64,000 nt of DNA from NCBI GenBank assembly GCA_017517685.1, contig JAFWYK010000010.1, positions 194,499-258,498 of the forward strand. The letters are read 5' to 3'. The notes beneath the pieces were generated by a model that was given only the letters and a program-made list of their open reading frames with translations, did not search any database and was not told the origin of the DNA. Positions 9,791-17,197 of the stretch are shown in pieces. Source of the stretch: Clostridia bacterium (GTDB lineage Bacteria > Bacillota > Clostridia > TANB77 > CAG-508). The translations under genes and the position numbers were made by a program. Position 1 is the first letter of the stretch. Every line of letters starts with the position of its first letter.

Positions 9791-10429
9791 ATGACTAATC
9801 ACGAAAACTACATTCATTACAATCACGGTGGCCCTGAGAAAAGAGGCCTTGGAGTTGGAGCATGGATTGCCATTGGCATCGCTATCGTGTTCTTTATCTC
9901 CATCTTCAGTTTTGTGGGCTCCTGCGTGAGTACCTATAACAACCTGATCGATATGGAAGAAGATGTGAACCTGGCGTTTGCAAACGTTCAGAGTGCTATG
10001 CAGAGCCGTATCGAAAAGATTCCTGACCTGGTTAAGGTGGCAGATGAAGCTGCTGAACACTTGGAAACTATCTACGCTGACATCGCTGAAGGAAGATCTG
10101 CACTGAGTGCTGCTTCTAATCCTGAAGAGCTTGATGCAGCAAACGCACAGATTACCGAAAATATCAATCAGTTCCTCGCTGTTGTGGAAAATTATCCGAC
10201 CATTACTGCAAGTGAGCAGTATACGGCTCTGATGGATTCCATCGAGGGGGCGGCTAACAGAATCAATGTTGCACGAGAGAATTATAATGCTGCGGTTAGC
10301 GATTACAATCGTACCGTACGTCGTTTCCCTGGTTCTCTGCTTGCTGGTTTCTTTGGTTTTGATACCATGGAACCTTTTGAAGCTGATGAAGCTGCAAACA
10401 ACAACAGCGTTGTTGATTTCGGAGACTAA
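9791..10429 (+). CDS. LemA family protein
   Basis: A 212-residue membrane-anchored protein. One N-terminal helix (about 24-46) is followed by a LemA helical domain starting at YNNLIDMEEDVNLAFANVQSAM and continuing with IPDLVKV. LemA proteins form extended helical bundles and co-occur with TPM proteins, as here, 45 bases downstream with an AGGAGGA site. The extra soluble N-terminal 20 residues before the helix are unusual. It uses CTG, CGT and GCC codons that are rare in the neighbours, and ends the G+C-rich cassette. Confidence 0.9.
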   Translation: MTNHENYIHYNHGGPEKRGLGVGAWIAIGIAIVFFISIFSFVGSCVSTYNNLIDMEEDVNLAFANVQSAMQSRIEKIPDLVKVADEAAEHLETIYADIAEGRSALSAASNPEELDAANAQITENINQFLAVVENYPTITASEQYTALMDSIEGAANRINVARENYNAAVSDYNRTVRRFPGSLLAGFFGFDTMEPFEADEAANNNSVVDFGD

Positions 10430-10450
10430 TTAATTGAATATCGAATAAAA

Positions 10451-10488
10451 GAAACCTGGAGTGGCAATTGCTGCTCCAGGTTTTCTTT
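10451..10488 (+). terminator. Intrinsic terminator after lemA
   Basis: AACCTGGAG / CTCCAGGTT stem with a T-rich tail, marking the end of the TPM-LemA operon. Confidence 0.85.
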
Positions 10489-10548
10489 ATATTGATTTGA
10501 AACAAGCTTAATATTATAATTAATTCATAAGATAATTTAGGGGGAAAT

Positions 10549-11070
10549 ATGAAAAAAGTTATTATAATAGTAGTGAGTATAATAATATTGGTTCTTTGTT
10601 TTGGAGGTAAGGTTATAGATGCTATTAATGCAAAGAAATGTTATGGTGAATATTATAGAGGAGTTCCTGTAACTGGAATGATTAATGTGTCTTGGGTTGA
10701 TATTCCTAAAGATTATAATGAAAAAATAGAGCTTAGTGAATGTGCATTTATAGGTAAAGTTAAAAAAATTAAAGAAACAATATATAGAAATGGTGTATGG
10801 ATTAATCCTTTTATAATATCTTATGATCCTTATACAATATATGAAGTTGAAATAATAGAAAATATAAAAGGTAGTAATGAAATAAATTCAAGTGTTGAAA
10901 TAATGCAAATGGGGGGAATAAATAAGTTTAATAAAAGTGCATCATTGGTTAATGGGATTATAAGATTAGAAGATAGTAAGATTTATAAATTTTTTCCACA
11001 AAAAATAGAATTAGATGAAAAAAGTTATCTAGATGTTACGATGCCGTGTTTAATAGAAAATGTTAATTAA
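10549..11070 (+). CDS. Secreted or membrane-anchored protein of unknown function
   Basis: 173 residues with one N-terminal hydrophobic segment (about 3-22) that could be an uncleaved anchor. The rest is a small, probably beta-rich extracytoplasmic domain (IGKVKKI, TIYEVEIIENIKGS, VEIMQMGG). The phrase in which a cation-like carrier value is followed by an expense of the form VxVxExxKG recalls domains seen in secreted Firmicute proteins, but I cannot name a family. The ATG follows TAGGGGGAAAT. The composition is A+T-rich like the core genome, so the acquired cassette ends before it. Confidence 0.75.
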   Translation: MKKVIIIVVSIIILVLCFGGKVIDAINAKKCYGEYYRGVPVTGMINVSWVDIPKDYNEKIELSECAFIGKVKKIKETIYRNGVWINPFIISYDPYTIYEVEIIENIKGSNEINSSVEIMQMGGINKFNKSASLVNGIIRLEDSKIYKFFPQKIELDEKSYLDVTMPCLIENVN

Positions 11071-11106
11071 ATATTAGTCAAGAGGGCAAAAAAATAATAA
11101 AAATAG

Positions 11107-11135
11107 TTGAAAAAATTTTAAAAGTGCAATATAAT
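11107..11135 (+). promoter_or_regulatory. Promoter of the DAACS symporter gene
   Basis: TTGAAA (11107-11112), 17-base spacer, TATAAT (11130-11135), 69 bases upstream of the start codon. Confidence 0.7.
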
Positions 11136-11203
11136 GCATCTATAAACTCTAAAGATATAATTATATTCTTAGCGTTACCCAATTTTTACAAGGGGTTTAT
11201 TTT

Positions 11204-12445
11204 ATGAAAGAATTTTTAAAAAATTACAAATCAACAATTATTTTGCTTGCTGCTATAATTGTTGGTGCAATCGTAGGAGTAGTATTCCAAGAAAAAGCAG
11301 CAGTACTTAGTCCTTTAGGGGATGTATTTTTAAACTTACTATTAGTAATAATAGTACCACTTATCTTTTTAAACATCACAACAGCCATTACAAAAATGGA
11401 TAGTCCTAAGAGAATGGGAAAAATTTTAGGAATAATCGTAGTAGTATTTTTGGCAATGTCACTAATTTCAGTATTTGTTGGATTTGGTGCAACATTTAAA
11501 ACTAACTTAGTTAGTGTAGAAGATGGTGAAGCAATTAGAGCTTCATTAGAAGAAGTAGAAGCTGAACAAGAAGATTTAAATCTTCTAGAAAGAACAGCAA
11601 CACTTCTTACAGTAAATGATTTCCCAGCATTATTATCAAGAAATAATATAACAGCTTTACTAGTATTTTCAGTGATGTTTGGTGCAGCTGTTAGAATGTC
11701 AGCAGAAAAAGGAGAAAAAGTTAAAGAATTTTTAGAATCTGCTAACGTAGTAATAGAAAATTTATTAAAAATAGTTATGTATTATGCACCTATAGGATTA
11801 GGTTGTTACATGGCAGCAATGGTTGGAACATTTGGATCAACAATTGCAATGGGATATGTTAAAACATTTGTGTTATATCTAGTTGTAACAGTTGCATATT
11901 ACTTTATATTCTATACATTATATGCTTTTATAGCAGGAGGAAAGAAAGGTGTTAAAGCTTTCTGGAAAAATGCAGTAGCTCCAACACTTACAGCTTTAGC
12001 TACATGTTCAAGTGCAGCAACAATTCCTGTAAATATAACAGCGACTAAAAAAATGGGAGTTCCAGCAGATATTGCTGAAACAACAGTACCACTTGGAACA
12101 AGTTTCCACAAAGATGGAACTATTATAGGATCTATGTTTAAAATAATGTTCTTAGTATGTTTATTTGGAACACCAATGACAACAGTTGGAGAAATATTAG
12201 GAATGTTAGGTATAGCATTAGTTGCTAACCTTTTAGTTACAGCAGTTCCAATAGGTGGTGGAACAATCTCTGAAATGTTTATTATAACAATGATGGGATT
12301 CCCTGTTGCGGCACTTCCAATATTAACAATTATAGCAACAATTATAGATGCTCCAGCAACTGTACTTAATGCAGTTGGTGATGATGCAGCATCAATGCTT
12401 GTAGCTAGAATGGTAGATGGAAAAGATTGGTTAAAAGATGAGTAA
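11204..12445 (+). CDS. Dicarboxylate/amino acid:cation symporter (DAACS family)
   Basis: Secondary transporter of the GltP/DctA family that imports dicarboxylates or acidic/neutral amino acids with Na+ or H+. 413 residues with about eight membrane helices plus re-entrant hairpins. Hallmarks are a Ser-rich hairpin (TCSSAATIPVN, about 267), PLGTSFHKDGT (about 300) and a late DDAASM segment near residue 397 that forms part of the substrate site. Which substrate is carried cannot be read from this. Monocistronic, with promoter and terminator. Confidence 0.92.
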   Translation: MKEFLKNYKSTIILLAAIIVGAIVGVVFQEKAAVLSPLGDVFLNLLLVIIVPLIFLNITTAITKMDSPKRMGKILGIIVVVFLAMSLISVFVGFGATFKTNLVSVEDGEAIRASLEEVEAEQEDLNLLERTATLLTVNDFPALLSRNNITALLVFSVMFGAAVRMSAEKGEKVKEFLESANVVIENLLKIVMYYAPIGLGCYMAAMVGTFGSTIAMGYVKTFVLYLVVTVAYYFIFYTLYAFIAGGKKGVKAFWKNAVAPTLTALATCSSAATIPVNITATKKMGVPADIAETTVPLGTSFHKDGTIIGSMFKIMFLVCLFGTPMTTVGEILGMLGIALVANLLVTAVPIGGGTISEMFIITMMGFPVAALPILTIIATIIDAPATVLNAVGDDAASMLVARMVDGKDWLKDE

Positions 12446-12448
12446 AAT

Positions 12449-12477
12449 TAAGAGTGGTATAAAACCACTCTTTTTTA
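12449..12477 (+). terminator. Intrinsic terminator after the DAACS gene
   Basis: AAGAGTGGT / ACCACTCTT stem and a T6 run. Confidence 0.9.
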
Positions 12478-12534
12478 TTGTCTTTTTTTAGTGTTAGTGA
12501 TATTATTTTTATAGAAGAAACGGAGGTATAGCCG

Positions 12535-12882
12535 ATGAAAAAGAAAATAGTTATAGGAATATTAATAGTTTTGGTTATAATTATAATAACATTTTTAAAT
12601 GTAATTAAACAAAATAAAATGGAATCTTATATAGGTTATTGGAAATGCGAGAGAGAAGATGGCAGTGTACTTTGCTTCCAATTTCTTGAAGATGGAAGTG
12701 GATTTTATGAATTCCCTGGACAAAATACAAAGATTAATTATTTTGATTGGAGTGTTAAAGATAATAAAGCGGTTTTAAGCGTTGGTGAAGGAGAGGTTAA
12801 AATAAATTTTGAATTCGAATTTAATGAAAATGGAGAACTAGATTCTAAAGAAATGCCAGGACCATATAAAAAAATTAAATAA
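12535..12882 (+). CDS. Small membrane-anchored protein of unknown function
   Basis: 115 residues: an N-terminal hydrophobic anchor (4-22) and an outside domain with a W-K-C/E-R-E-D-G-S pattern (YIGYWKCEREDGSVLCFQF). This recalls small lipocalin-like beta-barrel domains in which a WxxxxxDG strand is followed by F-x-F-x-x-D/N-G strands. Family not recognised. It has a GGAGG site at good spacing and its own terminator. Confidence 0.75.
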   Translation: MKKKIVIGILIVLVIIIITFLNVIKQNKMESYIGYWKCEREDGSVLCFQFLEDGSGFYEFPGQNTKINYFDWSVKDNKAVLSVGEGEVKINFEFEFNENGELDSKEMPGPYKKIK

Positions 12883-12908
12883 TTATAGAAATTGATTGGA
12901 TAAACAAT

Positions 12909-12938
12909 AAAAAAACCAGTACAAAGTACTGGTTTTTT
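12909..12938 (+). terminator. Intrinsic terminator after the 12535 gene
   Basis: AAAACCAGTAC / GTACTGGTTTT stem with T run. It closely resembles the terminator that follows the CAT-anticodon tRNA on the other strand at 14801-14824. Confidence 0.85.
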
Positions 12939-12963
12939 TGGTGCGCCCTTACGGGCGTTTTTG
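12939..12963. repeat. tRNA-end remnant or second terminator hairpin
   Basis: TGGTGCGCCCTTA followed by CGGGCG and T5. The first part equals the complement of the 3' end (…GGGCGCACCA) of the tRNA at 14825-14901, and the second part can be its 5' acceptor strand, as if the tRNA body had been deleted. It also folds as GCGCCC / GGGCG and could serve as a terminator. Confidence 0.45.
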
Positions 12964-13095
12964 TTTATATATAAGCTTTTAGTAATCGTTTGGGGTTGAA
13001 TCTGGTGTTGTAAAATATCACCTATAAAATTACTTTTATTGAATATATTCCCTCTTTGTGATAATATCTAATTGATAAATAGTAATTTATTTAAC

Positions 13096-13124
13096 TAAAC
13101 TAATGGTTTATAAAAGTAAACTAA
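13096..13124. promoter_or_regulatory. Candidate operator: direct repeat TAAACTAA
   Basis: TAAACTAA occurs at 13096-13103 and 13117-13124, exactly two helical turns apart, with GTTTA / TAAAC as an inverted pair between. It lies 65-93 bases upstream of the HTH gene at 13189. The intergenic stretch 12964-13188 otherwise shows nothing I recognise. Confidence 0.35.
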
Positions 13125-13188
13125 CTGTCGGTTGAGTTTGATAATTTCAACTTGTAAAATATAATTAACAGCCAAAGGAGGTAATTAT

Positions 13189-13608
13189 ATGTCAAACAAA
13201 AGTATTGGAGAAATAATTAATTCTTTAAGAAAAGCAAAAGGAATGACACAAAATGAACTTGCAGAAAAAATGAATGTTACAGACAAAGCTGTGTCTAAAT
13301 GGGAAAGAAACTTATCTTGCCCAGATGTTAATTCTATTCCTAAATTAGCTGAAATTTTAGGGACAACTGTTGATGAATTATTAAATGCACCGACAAAACA
13401 AGAAAAAAGCAAATTAAATCTTGAAGCTCTAAAATCAATTTATTCTGGCTGTGCAATTTTGTTTGGAGCTATTGGATTTATTTGGGCATCTACTGCAAAT
13501 AGATTTCAAGTATATGAATACTTTTTTATTGCAATAGTATTTGCTTTAGCTGGATTTGGTTTTGGCTCTATAATTCACGGAATTATCAAGCTAATAAAGG
13601 AAAAGTAA
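13189..13608 (+). CDS. XRE-family HTH regulator with membrane tail
   Basis: 139 residues. The N-terminal 65 form a Cro/C1-type helix-turn-helix (KGMTQNELAEKMNVTDKAVSKWERN), and the C-terminus has two membrane helices (about 88-103 and 110-130). Membrane-bound XRE regulators of this kind are common in Clostridia and may respond to an envelope signal. The AAAGGAGG site is strong. It is probably cytoplasmic DNA-binding and membrane-tethered. Targets unknown; a direct repeat upstream is a candidate for autoregulation. Confidence 0.85.
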   Translation: MSNKSIGEIINSLRKAKGMTQNELAEKMNVTDKAVSKWERNLSCPDVNSIPKLAEILGTTVDELLNAPTKQEKSKLNLEALKSIYSGCAILFGAIGFIWASTANRFQVYEYFFIAIVFALAGFGFGSIIHGIIKLIKEK

Positions 13609-13627
13609 ATTAACAAGAATTTTATTG

Positions 13628-13663
13628 AAAGGAAGATGATTTGTTGAAAATTATCTTCCTTTT
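13628..13663 (+). terminator. Intrinsic terminator after the 13189 gene
   Basis: AAAGGAAGAT / ATCTTCCTTTT stem-loop shortly after the stop. Confidence 0.7.
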
Positions 13664-13770
13664 GTAACATAATGAATTAAACAAATTACAATTTGTATAA
13701 CTAATGGCAACAAAGCGTTGCTTGTTGTTTAATTATTCAAACATTATAATATAAATGGAGGGATAATTAT

Positions 13771-14433
13771 ATGGAAACAAAAGATATTATATTAGATTTA
13801 AGAATAAAAAAAGGATTATCACAAGAAGAACTAGCAGAAAAAGTTTTTGTTACTCGTCAAGCTGTTTCGCGCTGGGAAAATGGTGAAACAATACCAAACA
13901 TTGAAACTTTAAAACTTTTATCAAAGTTTTTTGATGTATCTATAAATACTCTTTTAGGTTCCCCTCAACAACTTGTATGTAAATGTTGTGGTATGAATCT
14001 TGAAGATTGTAATATTAGCAAGGAAACTAATGGTAATTTTAATGAAGAGTATTGTCAATGGTGTTATGCAGATGGAGATTTTACATTAGATTTTTGGAAA
14101 CAATATATAAAAATTGGTGGTATTGAAAGGTTTGAAGAATTTAAAAAACAGATCATTGATGAATTTAACACACTTTTAGGTATTGAAGGATTACCAAAGA
14201 TAGAAAATTTGAATGTATTACCAGGTAGTTTTGTAAATCTTGAATATAGACTTCCAAATGGAGATATAGTTAAATTTCTAGATGATAAAGCATCATATCT
14301 TGGTAGTCAGCTTGAATGTGAGTTTGGAGGAGATAGATGTTTTGGAATTGTAGCTAATATGGATTTTCTTCTTGTATGTACTTATGAAAAAAATGGTGAA
14401 AACCCAGAACTTGTTATGTATAAAAAAAGGTAA
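13771..14433 (+). CDS. XRE-family HTH protein with zinc-ribbon domain
   Basis: 220 residues. The HTH at 1-65 (KKGLSQEELAEKVFVTRQAVSRWENG) is followed by a putative zinc ribbon (about 70-105) with the four ligands in CKCCGMNL and YCQWCYADG, as in the Zn_ribbon_2 family, and a C-terminal alpha/beta domain of about 110 residues. It may sense a small ligand or metal. The ATG at 13771 has GGAGGGATAATTAT upstream. Its relationship to the preceding HTH gene is proximity only, since a terminator lies between. Confidence 0.85.
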   Translation: METKDIILDLRIKKGLSQEELAEKVFVTRQAVSRWENGETIPNIETLKLLSKFFDVSINTLLGSPQQLVCKCCGMNLEDCNISKETNGNFNEEYCQWCYADGDFTLDFWKQYIKIGGIERFEEFKKQIIDEFNTLLGIEGLPKIENLNVLPGSFVNLEYRLPNGDIVKFLDDKASYLGSQLECEFGGDRCFGIVANMDFLLVCTYEKNGENPELVMYKKR

Positions 14434-14455
14434 TCAAATTAAAATTTGCTTATCC

Positions 14456-14487
14456 AAAAAGACTAGAATAAAATTCTAGTCTTTTTT
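14456..14487 (+). terminator. Intrinsic terminator after the HTH/zinc-ribbon gene
   Basis: AAAAAGACTAGAAT / ATTCTAGTCTTTTTT stem. Confidence 0.85.
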
Positions 14488-14491
14488 ACAC

Positions 14492-14689
14492 AGAAACTCA
14501 TGACGAGTTTCTAGTGTGTTAGAAACAGAAATTAGTTTTCGCATCTTCTATAGAAGGTGCTTTTTTATTTTATTAATAATCCTGAGTTTCTATAGAATAT
14601 GAAATATTACTCTAACAATCGTTCCCCATTTTCGCCTTTGGGGTGGTGATTTGCACAACCAAAATAGGATTTTTTGAAATTTGGTTGTG
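14492..14689. repeat. Gene-free stretch rich in inverted repeats
   Basis: Between the terminator and the tRNA lie GAAACTC / GAGTTTC (14492-14511), a terminator-like GCATCTTCTA / TAGAAGGTGC with T6 (14541-14567), a CCCCA / TGGGG pair near 14633-14644, and CACAACCAAA / TTTGGTTGTG (14654-14689). There is no open reading frame. This may be the decayed end of a mobile element or nested terminators. 14690-14800 shows nothing further. Confidence 0.4.
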
Positions 14690-14800
14690 TAATTGGGGTT
14701 AAAATCCTGAAAAAGGCTAAAAATTTTGAGAAAGTTTTAAAAATATTAAAACTAAAAAAGGCTTAAAATCATCATTTCCAAAGTGTTTTATAAAAAAATA

Positions 14801-14824
14801 AAAACCAGTATCTCTACTGGTTTT
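14801..14824 (-). terminator. Terminator of the CAT-anticodon tRNA
   Basis: Read on the minus strand, AAAACCAGTA / TACTGGTTTT plus T run follows directly after the encoded CCA. Confidence 0.8.
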
Positions 14825-14901
14825 TGGTGCGCCCTCAAGGATTCGAACCTTGGACCCACCGGTTATGAGCCGGTTGCTCTGACCAACTGAGCTAAGGGCG
14901 C
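14825..14901 (-). tRNA. tRNA with CAT anticodon (tRNA-Met elongator or lysidine tRNA-Ile2)
   Basis: 77 nt on the minus strand. The acceptor is GCGCCCT/AGGGCGC with discriminator A and encoded CCA, the D arm AGCTCAGTTGGTCAGAGC, the anticodon stem ACCGG / CCGGT with loop CTCATAA, and the T arm GGTTCGAATCC. The anticodon is CAT. No initiator-type C1-A72 mismatch or three-GC anticodon stem is obvious, so it is an elongator Met or Ile2. Sequence alone does not separate the two. Confidence 0.92.
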
Positions 14902-15031
14902 GTTGCCTAACGACAAGACTTATTATAAATCATTAATCTTCAGTTGTCAATAGGAAATATAATTTTTTTAGAAAAAATTATGTTGAGAAAATGCTATATA
15001 TATGATATAAAAAAGAATAGGAGAAATGCTT

Positions 15032-15769
15032 ATGGGAAAGAAAATTTTAACATTTTTCATTACATTATTTGTTATTATTTCTATAGCAATAACAATTTTT
15101 GCGATAAAATATCAAGGAGCTATTGAATATATAGTAAATAATAATGATAGTGTTTCTAAAAAAATATATTATGCAAAAGATTTTGGATTTGAAGATATAA
15201 AAAGTAGTATTGATTATGATAACGATGGAATAGATGATTATACTGATATATTAAATGGAGCTAAAATAGAAGCAGAGAACAAACCTGAATATAAGGATGC
15301 ATATTACCAAGGTGGTTATCCACCAGAAACAGAAGGTGTGTGTTCTGATGTTATATGGAGAGCTTTAAAAAATGCTGGATATTCTTTGAAAGAAATGGTT
15401 GATCAAGATATTAAAAATAATTTAGATGCATATCCAAGAGTTAATGGAAAACCAGATCCAAATATAGATTTTAGAAGAGTAAAGAATTTGATTGTATTTT
15501 TTGAAAGAAATCATATATCGCTTACGATTGATTTAAACAAAATAGAAGATTGGCAACCGGGAGATATCGTGGTATTTCAATCAGGCGGAAAAGATCATAT
15601 AGGAATTATTTCCGATAAAAGGAATGAAAAAGGTATTCCATATTTAATTCATAATGGTGGACAAGAAAACAGAGAAGAAGATGGCCTAGAATTTTATAAT
15701 GAATATGTATGGCCAATAACAAAACATTTTAGATTAAAAGATATAGGTGAAGGAAGTAAAAATGATTAG
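15032..15769 (+). CDS. DUF1287 family secreted protein
   Basis: 245 residues with one N-terminal membrane segment (about 5-26), then the DUF1287 domain: YQGGYPPETEGVCSDVIWRAL, a YPRVNGKPDPNIDFRRVKN segment, WQPGDIVVF and HIGIISDK. The fold resembles NlpC/P60-like cysteine hydrolases, with C in GVCSDV and H in DHIGII as candidate catalytic pair, but the activity is unproven. I choose the ATG at 15032 because AGGAG lies eight bases upstream; the ATG at 15026 is too close to it. It overlaps the next gene by eight bases. Confidence 0.88.
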   Translation: MGKKILTFFITLFVIISIAITIFAIKYQGAIEYIVNNNDSVSKKIYYAKDFGFEDIKSSIDYDNDGIDDYTDILNGAKIEAENKPEYKDAYYQGGYPPETEGVCSDVIWRALKNAGYSLKEMVDQDIKNNLDAYPRVNGKPDPNIDFRRVKNLIVFFERNHISLTIDLNKIEDWQPGDIVVFQSGGKDHIGIISDKRNEKGIPYLIHNGGQENREEDGLEFYNEYVWPITKHFRLKDIGEGSKND

Positions 15770-16262
15770 TTTAAAAGAAGCAGCGGAATTTACAAAAATT
15801 AGACATGGAAAACAAAAAAGAATGCAGGGTACACCTTATTTTGAACATCCTTATGCTGTTGCAAGAATATTAAAACAAAAAGGTTTTTCAGAAGAATACC
15901 AAATAGCGGGATTATTTCATGATTTAATTGAAGATACAACAACAACTTATGAAGATATTTTAGATTTAACAAATACTAATATTGCAAGAGCAGTTAAGCT
16001 TGTATCAAAAGAAGATGGTTATGTTATGAAAGAATATATGGAAAGAATAAAATTAGACGATATGGCAAGAATGATTAAACTTGCAGATAGACTTCATAAT
16101 TTAACTGACGCTAAAGTGGCTAATAGTAAGTTTCAAAGAAAATATATAAAAGAAACTGAAGAATGGTATTTAGATTTAGCTAAAGGAACTGTGTTTGAAG
16201 AAGATATAAATATAGCGTTAAGTAATCTAAGAAAAGAATTAGAACGATCTCATGAAAGATAA
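15762..16262 (+). CDS. HD-domain phosphohydrolase of the (p)ppGpp-hydrolase (Mesh1/RelA-HD) type
   Basis: 167 residues forming a single HD domain. RMQGTPYFEHPYAVARIL, GLFHDLIEDT and KLADRLHNL correspond to the Mn-binding H, HD, ED and D positions of the RelA/SpoT hydrolase domain. There is no synthetase, TGS or ACT domain, so it resembles the small alarmone hydrolases. Close relatives could use other nucleotides. The start ATG at 15762 sits inside the end of the DUF1287 gene (ATGATTAG overlap) with GAAGGAAG upstream, so translation is probably coupled. Confidence 0.85.
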   Translation: MISLKEAAEFTKIRHGKQKRMQGTPYFEHPYAVARILKQKGFSEEYQIAGLFHDLIEDTTTTYEDILDLTNTNIARAVKLVSKEDGYVMKEYMERIKLDDMARMIKLADRLHNLTDAKVANSKFQRKYIKETEEWYLDLAKGTVFEEDINIALSNLRKELERSHER

Positions 16263-16291
16263 AAATATTTAAAATTTTTAAAAAATGGTAT

Positions 16292-16320
16292 TGACAAGTT
16301 AAGAAATAACCATTATAATA
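16292..16320 (+). promoter_or_regulatory. tRNA-Tyr promoter
   Basis: Consensus TTGACA (16292-16297), 17-base spacer, TATAAT (16315-16320), as expected for a stable RNA operon. Confidence 0.85.
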
Positions 16321-16353
16321 AAATACGTGCTTGAGAGAACATACCAAACACAT

Positions 16354-16439
16354 GGGTAGGTGGTCGAGTGGTTAATGGCACCAGACTGTAAATCTGGCGA
16401 CGAGAGTCTACGATGGTTCGAATCCATCCCTACCCACCA
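16354..16439 (+). tRNA. tRNA-Tyr (GTA)
   Basis: 86 nt class II tRNA. Acceptor GGGTAGG / CCTACCC, discriminator A, encoded CCA, anticodon loop CTGTAAA (GTA) and a long variable arm. Confidence 0.96.
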
Positions 16440-16466
16440 TTTTTTAAAAAACTAAATAAAAAAGTG

Positions 16467-16495
16467 TTGACAAACTGTTCGAAGTATAGTAAAAT
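16467..16495 (+). promoter_or_regulatory. tRNA-Val/Asp promoter
   Basis: TTGACA (16467-16472), 17 bases, TAAAAT (16490-16495), between tRNA-Tyr and tRNA-Val. Confidence 0.65.
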
Positions 16496-16523
16496 AAATT
16501 TCGTCAGTGAGAACACAAAAAAT

Positions 16524-16599
16524 GGTCGCATAGCTCAGCTGGGAGAGCATCTGCCTTACAAGCAGGAGGTCATAGGTTCGATCCCTATTGCGACCACCA
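16524..16599 (+). tRNA. tRNA-Val (TAC)
   Basis: 76 nt. Acceptor GGTCGCA / TGCGACC, anticodon loop CTTACAA (TAC), encoded CCA. Confidence 0.96.
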
Positions 16600-16606
16600 C
16601 TTTTTT

Positions 16607-16683
16607 GGCCTGGTAGTTCAGTTGGTTAGAATGCCGCCCTGTCACGGCGGAGGTCGACGGTTCGAGCCCGTTCCAGGTCGCCA
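16607..16683 (+). tRNA. tRNA-Asp (GTC)
   Basis: 77 nt. Acceptor GGCCTGG / CCAGGTC, discriminator G as required for Asp identity, anticodon loop CTGTCAC (GTC), encoded CCA. It lies seven bases after tRNA-Val. Confidence 0.96.
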
Positions 16684-16684
16684 C

Positions 16685-16718
16685 AAAATATCTAGTTCTC
16701 ATAGACTAGATATTTTTT
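16685..16718 (+). terminator. Terminator between tRNA-Asp and tRNA-Phe
   Basis: AAATATCTAGT / ACTAGATATTT stem with T6. Confidence 0.8.
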
Positions 16719-16724
16719 ATATTC

Positions 16725-16800
16725 GGCTTCGTAGCTCAGTTGGTAGAGCAGGGGACTGAAAATCCCCGTGTCAGCGGTTCGATTCCACTCGAAGCCACCA
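16725..16800 (+). tRNA. tRNA-Phe (GAA), used as integration target
   Basis: 76 nt. Acceptor GGCTTCG / CGAAGCC, anticodon loop CTGAAAA (GAA), encoded CCA. Partial copies of its 3' end recur at about 18751 and 19765, the mark of element insertion at this gene. It has no separate promoter that I can see; the preceding terminator may leak. Confidence 0.96.
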
Positions 16801-16833
16801 AAAAGACCTATAAAATAGGTCTTTTATTTTTTT
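16801..16833 (+). terminator. Terminator after tRNA-Phe
   Basis: AAAAGACCTAT / ATAGGTCTTTT stem then T-rich. A variant copy of this terminator reappears at 18769-18793. Confidence 0.85.
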
Positions 16834-16930
16834 ATTCAAAATTACACAACATTATACAATGGTTGAAAATAGAGAGTTTGCGAGTTTTAATTTAAGAATG
16901 ATGCAAACTTTTTTTAATTCAAAATTACTC

Positions 16931-17022
16931 AAAATTATATAAAAATATATCAAAAAGTCCCCAAAATGTCCCCATGATTTGTCCCCAAAACGAAAATATG
17001 GTGTATTTGAACGTATTCATTA
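16931..17022. repeat. Element-end repeat, copy A
   Basis: A 92-base segment starting AAATTATATAAAAATATATC and ending in GTATTTGAACGTATTCATTA, with GTCCCCAAAATGTCCCCATG in its middle. The outer parts recur at 18802-18881. Together with the adjacent tRNA-Phe it looks like the end of an integrated element. 16834-17197 holds no gene, apart from an unconvincing 31-codon minus-strand frame. Confidence 0.6.
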
Positions 17023-17197
17023 ATATATAAGAAATAAAATTTTTATAGATTAAATTTTACTTTTAATATATTACTTATAATATGTATTGAAAATTTATAA
17101 AGTGTATGATATAAAGTTTAATAAGAGTTATTTAAATGTTTTTTATTTTATAATTTTTGCATCAATTAATAATTCAAAATATAAGGAGGAATTAATT

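Noticed and set aside
16413-16616. Open frame running across tRNA-Tyr and tRNA-Val
   Set aside because: It is made of tRNA and promoter sequence and is not coding.
16925-17020. 31-codon minus-strand frame (starting MNTFKY) in repeat A
   Set aside because: Very short, no ribosome site, and the reading frame is broken in repeat copy B. It is better explained as element-end DNA or an integrase remnant.
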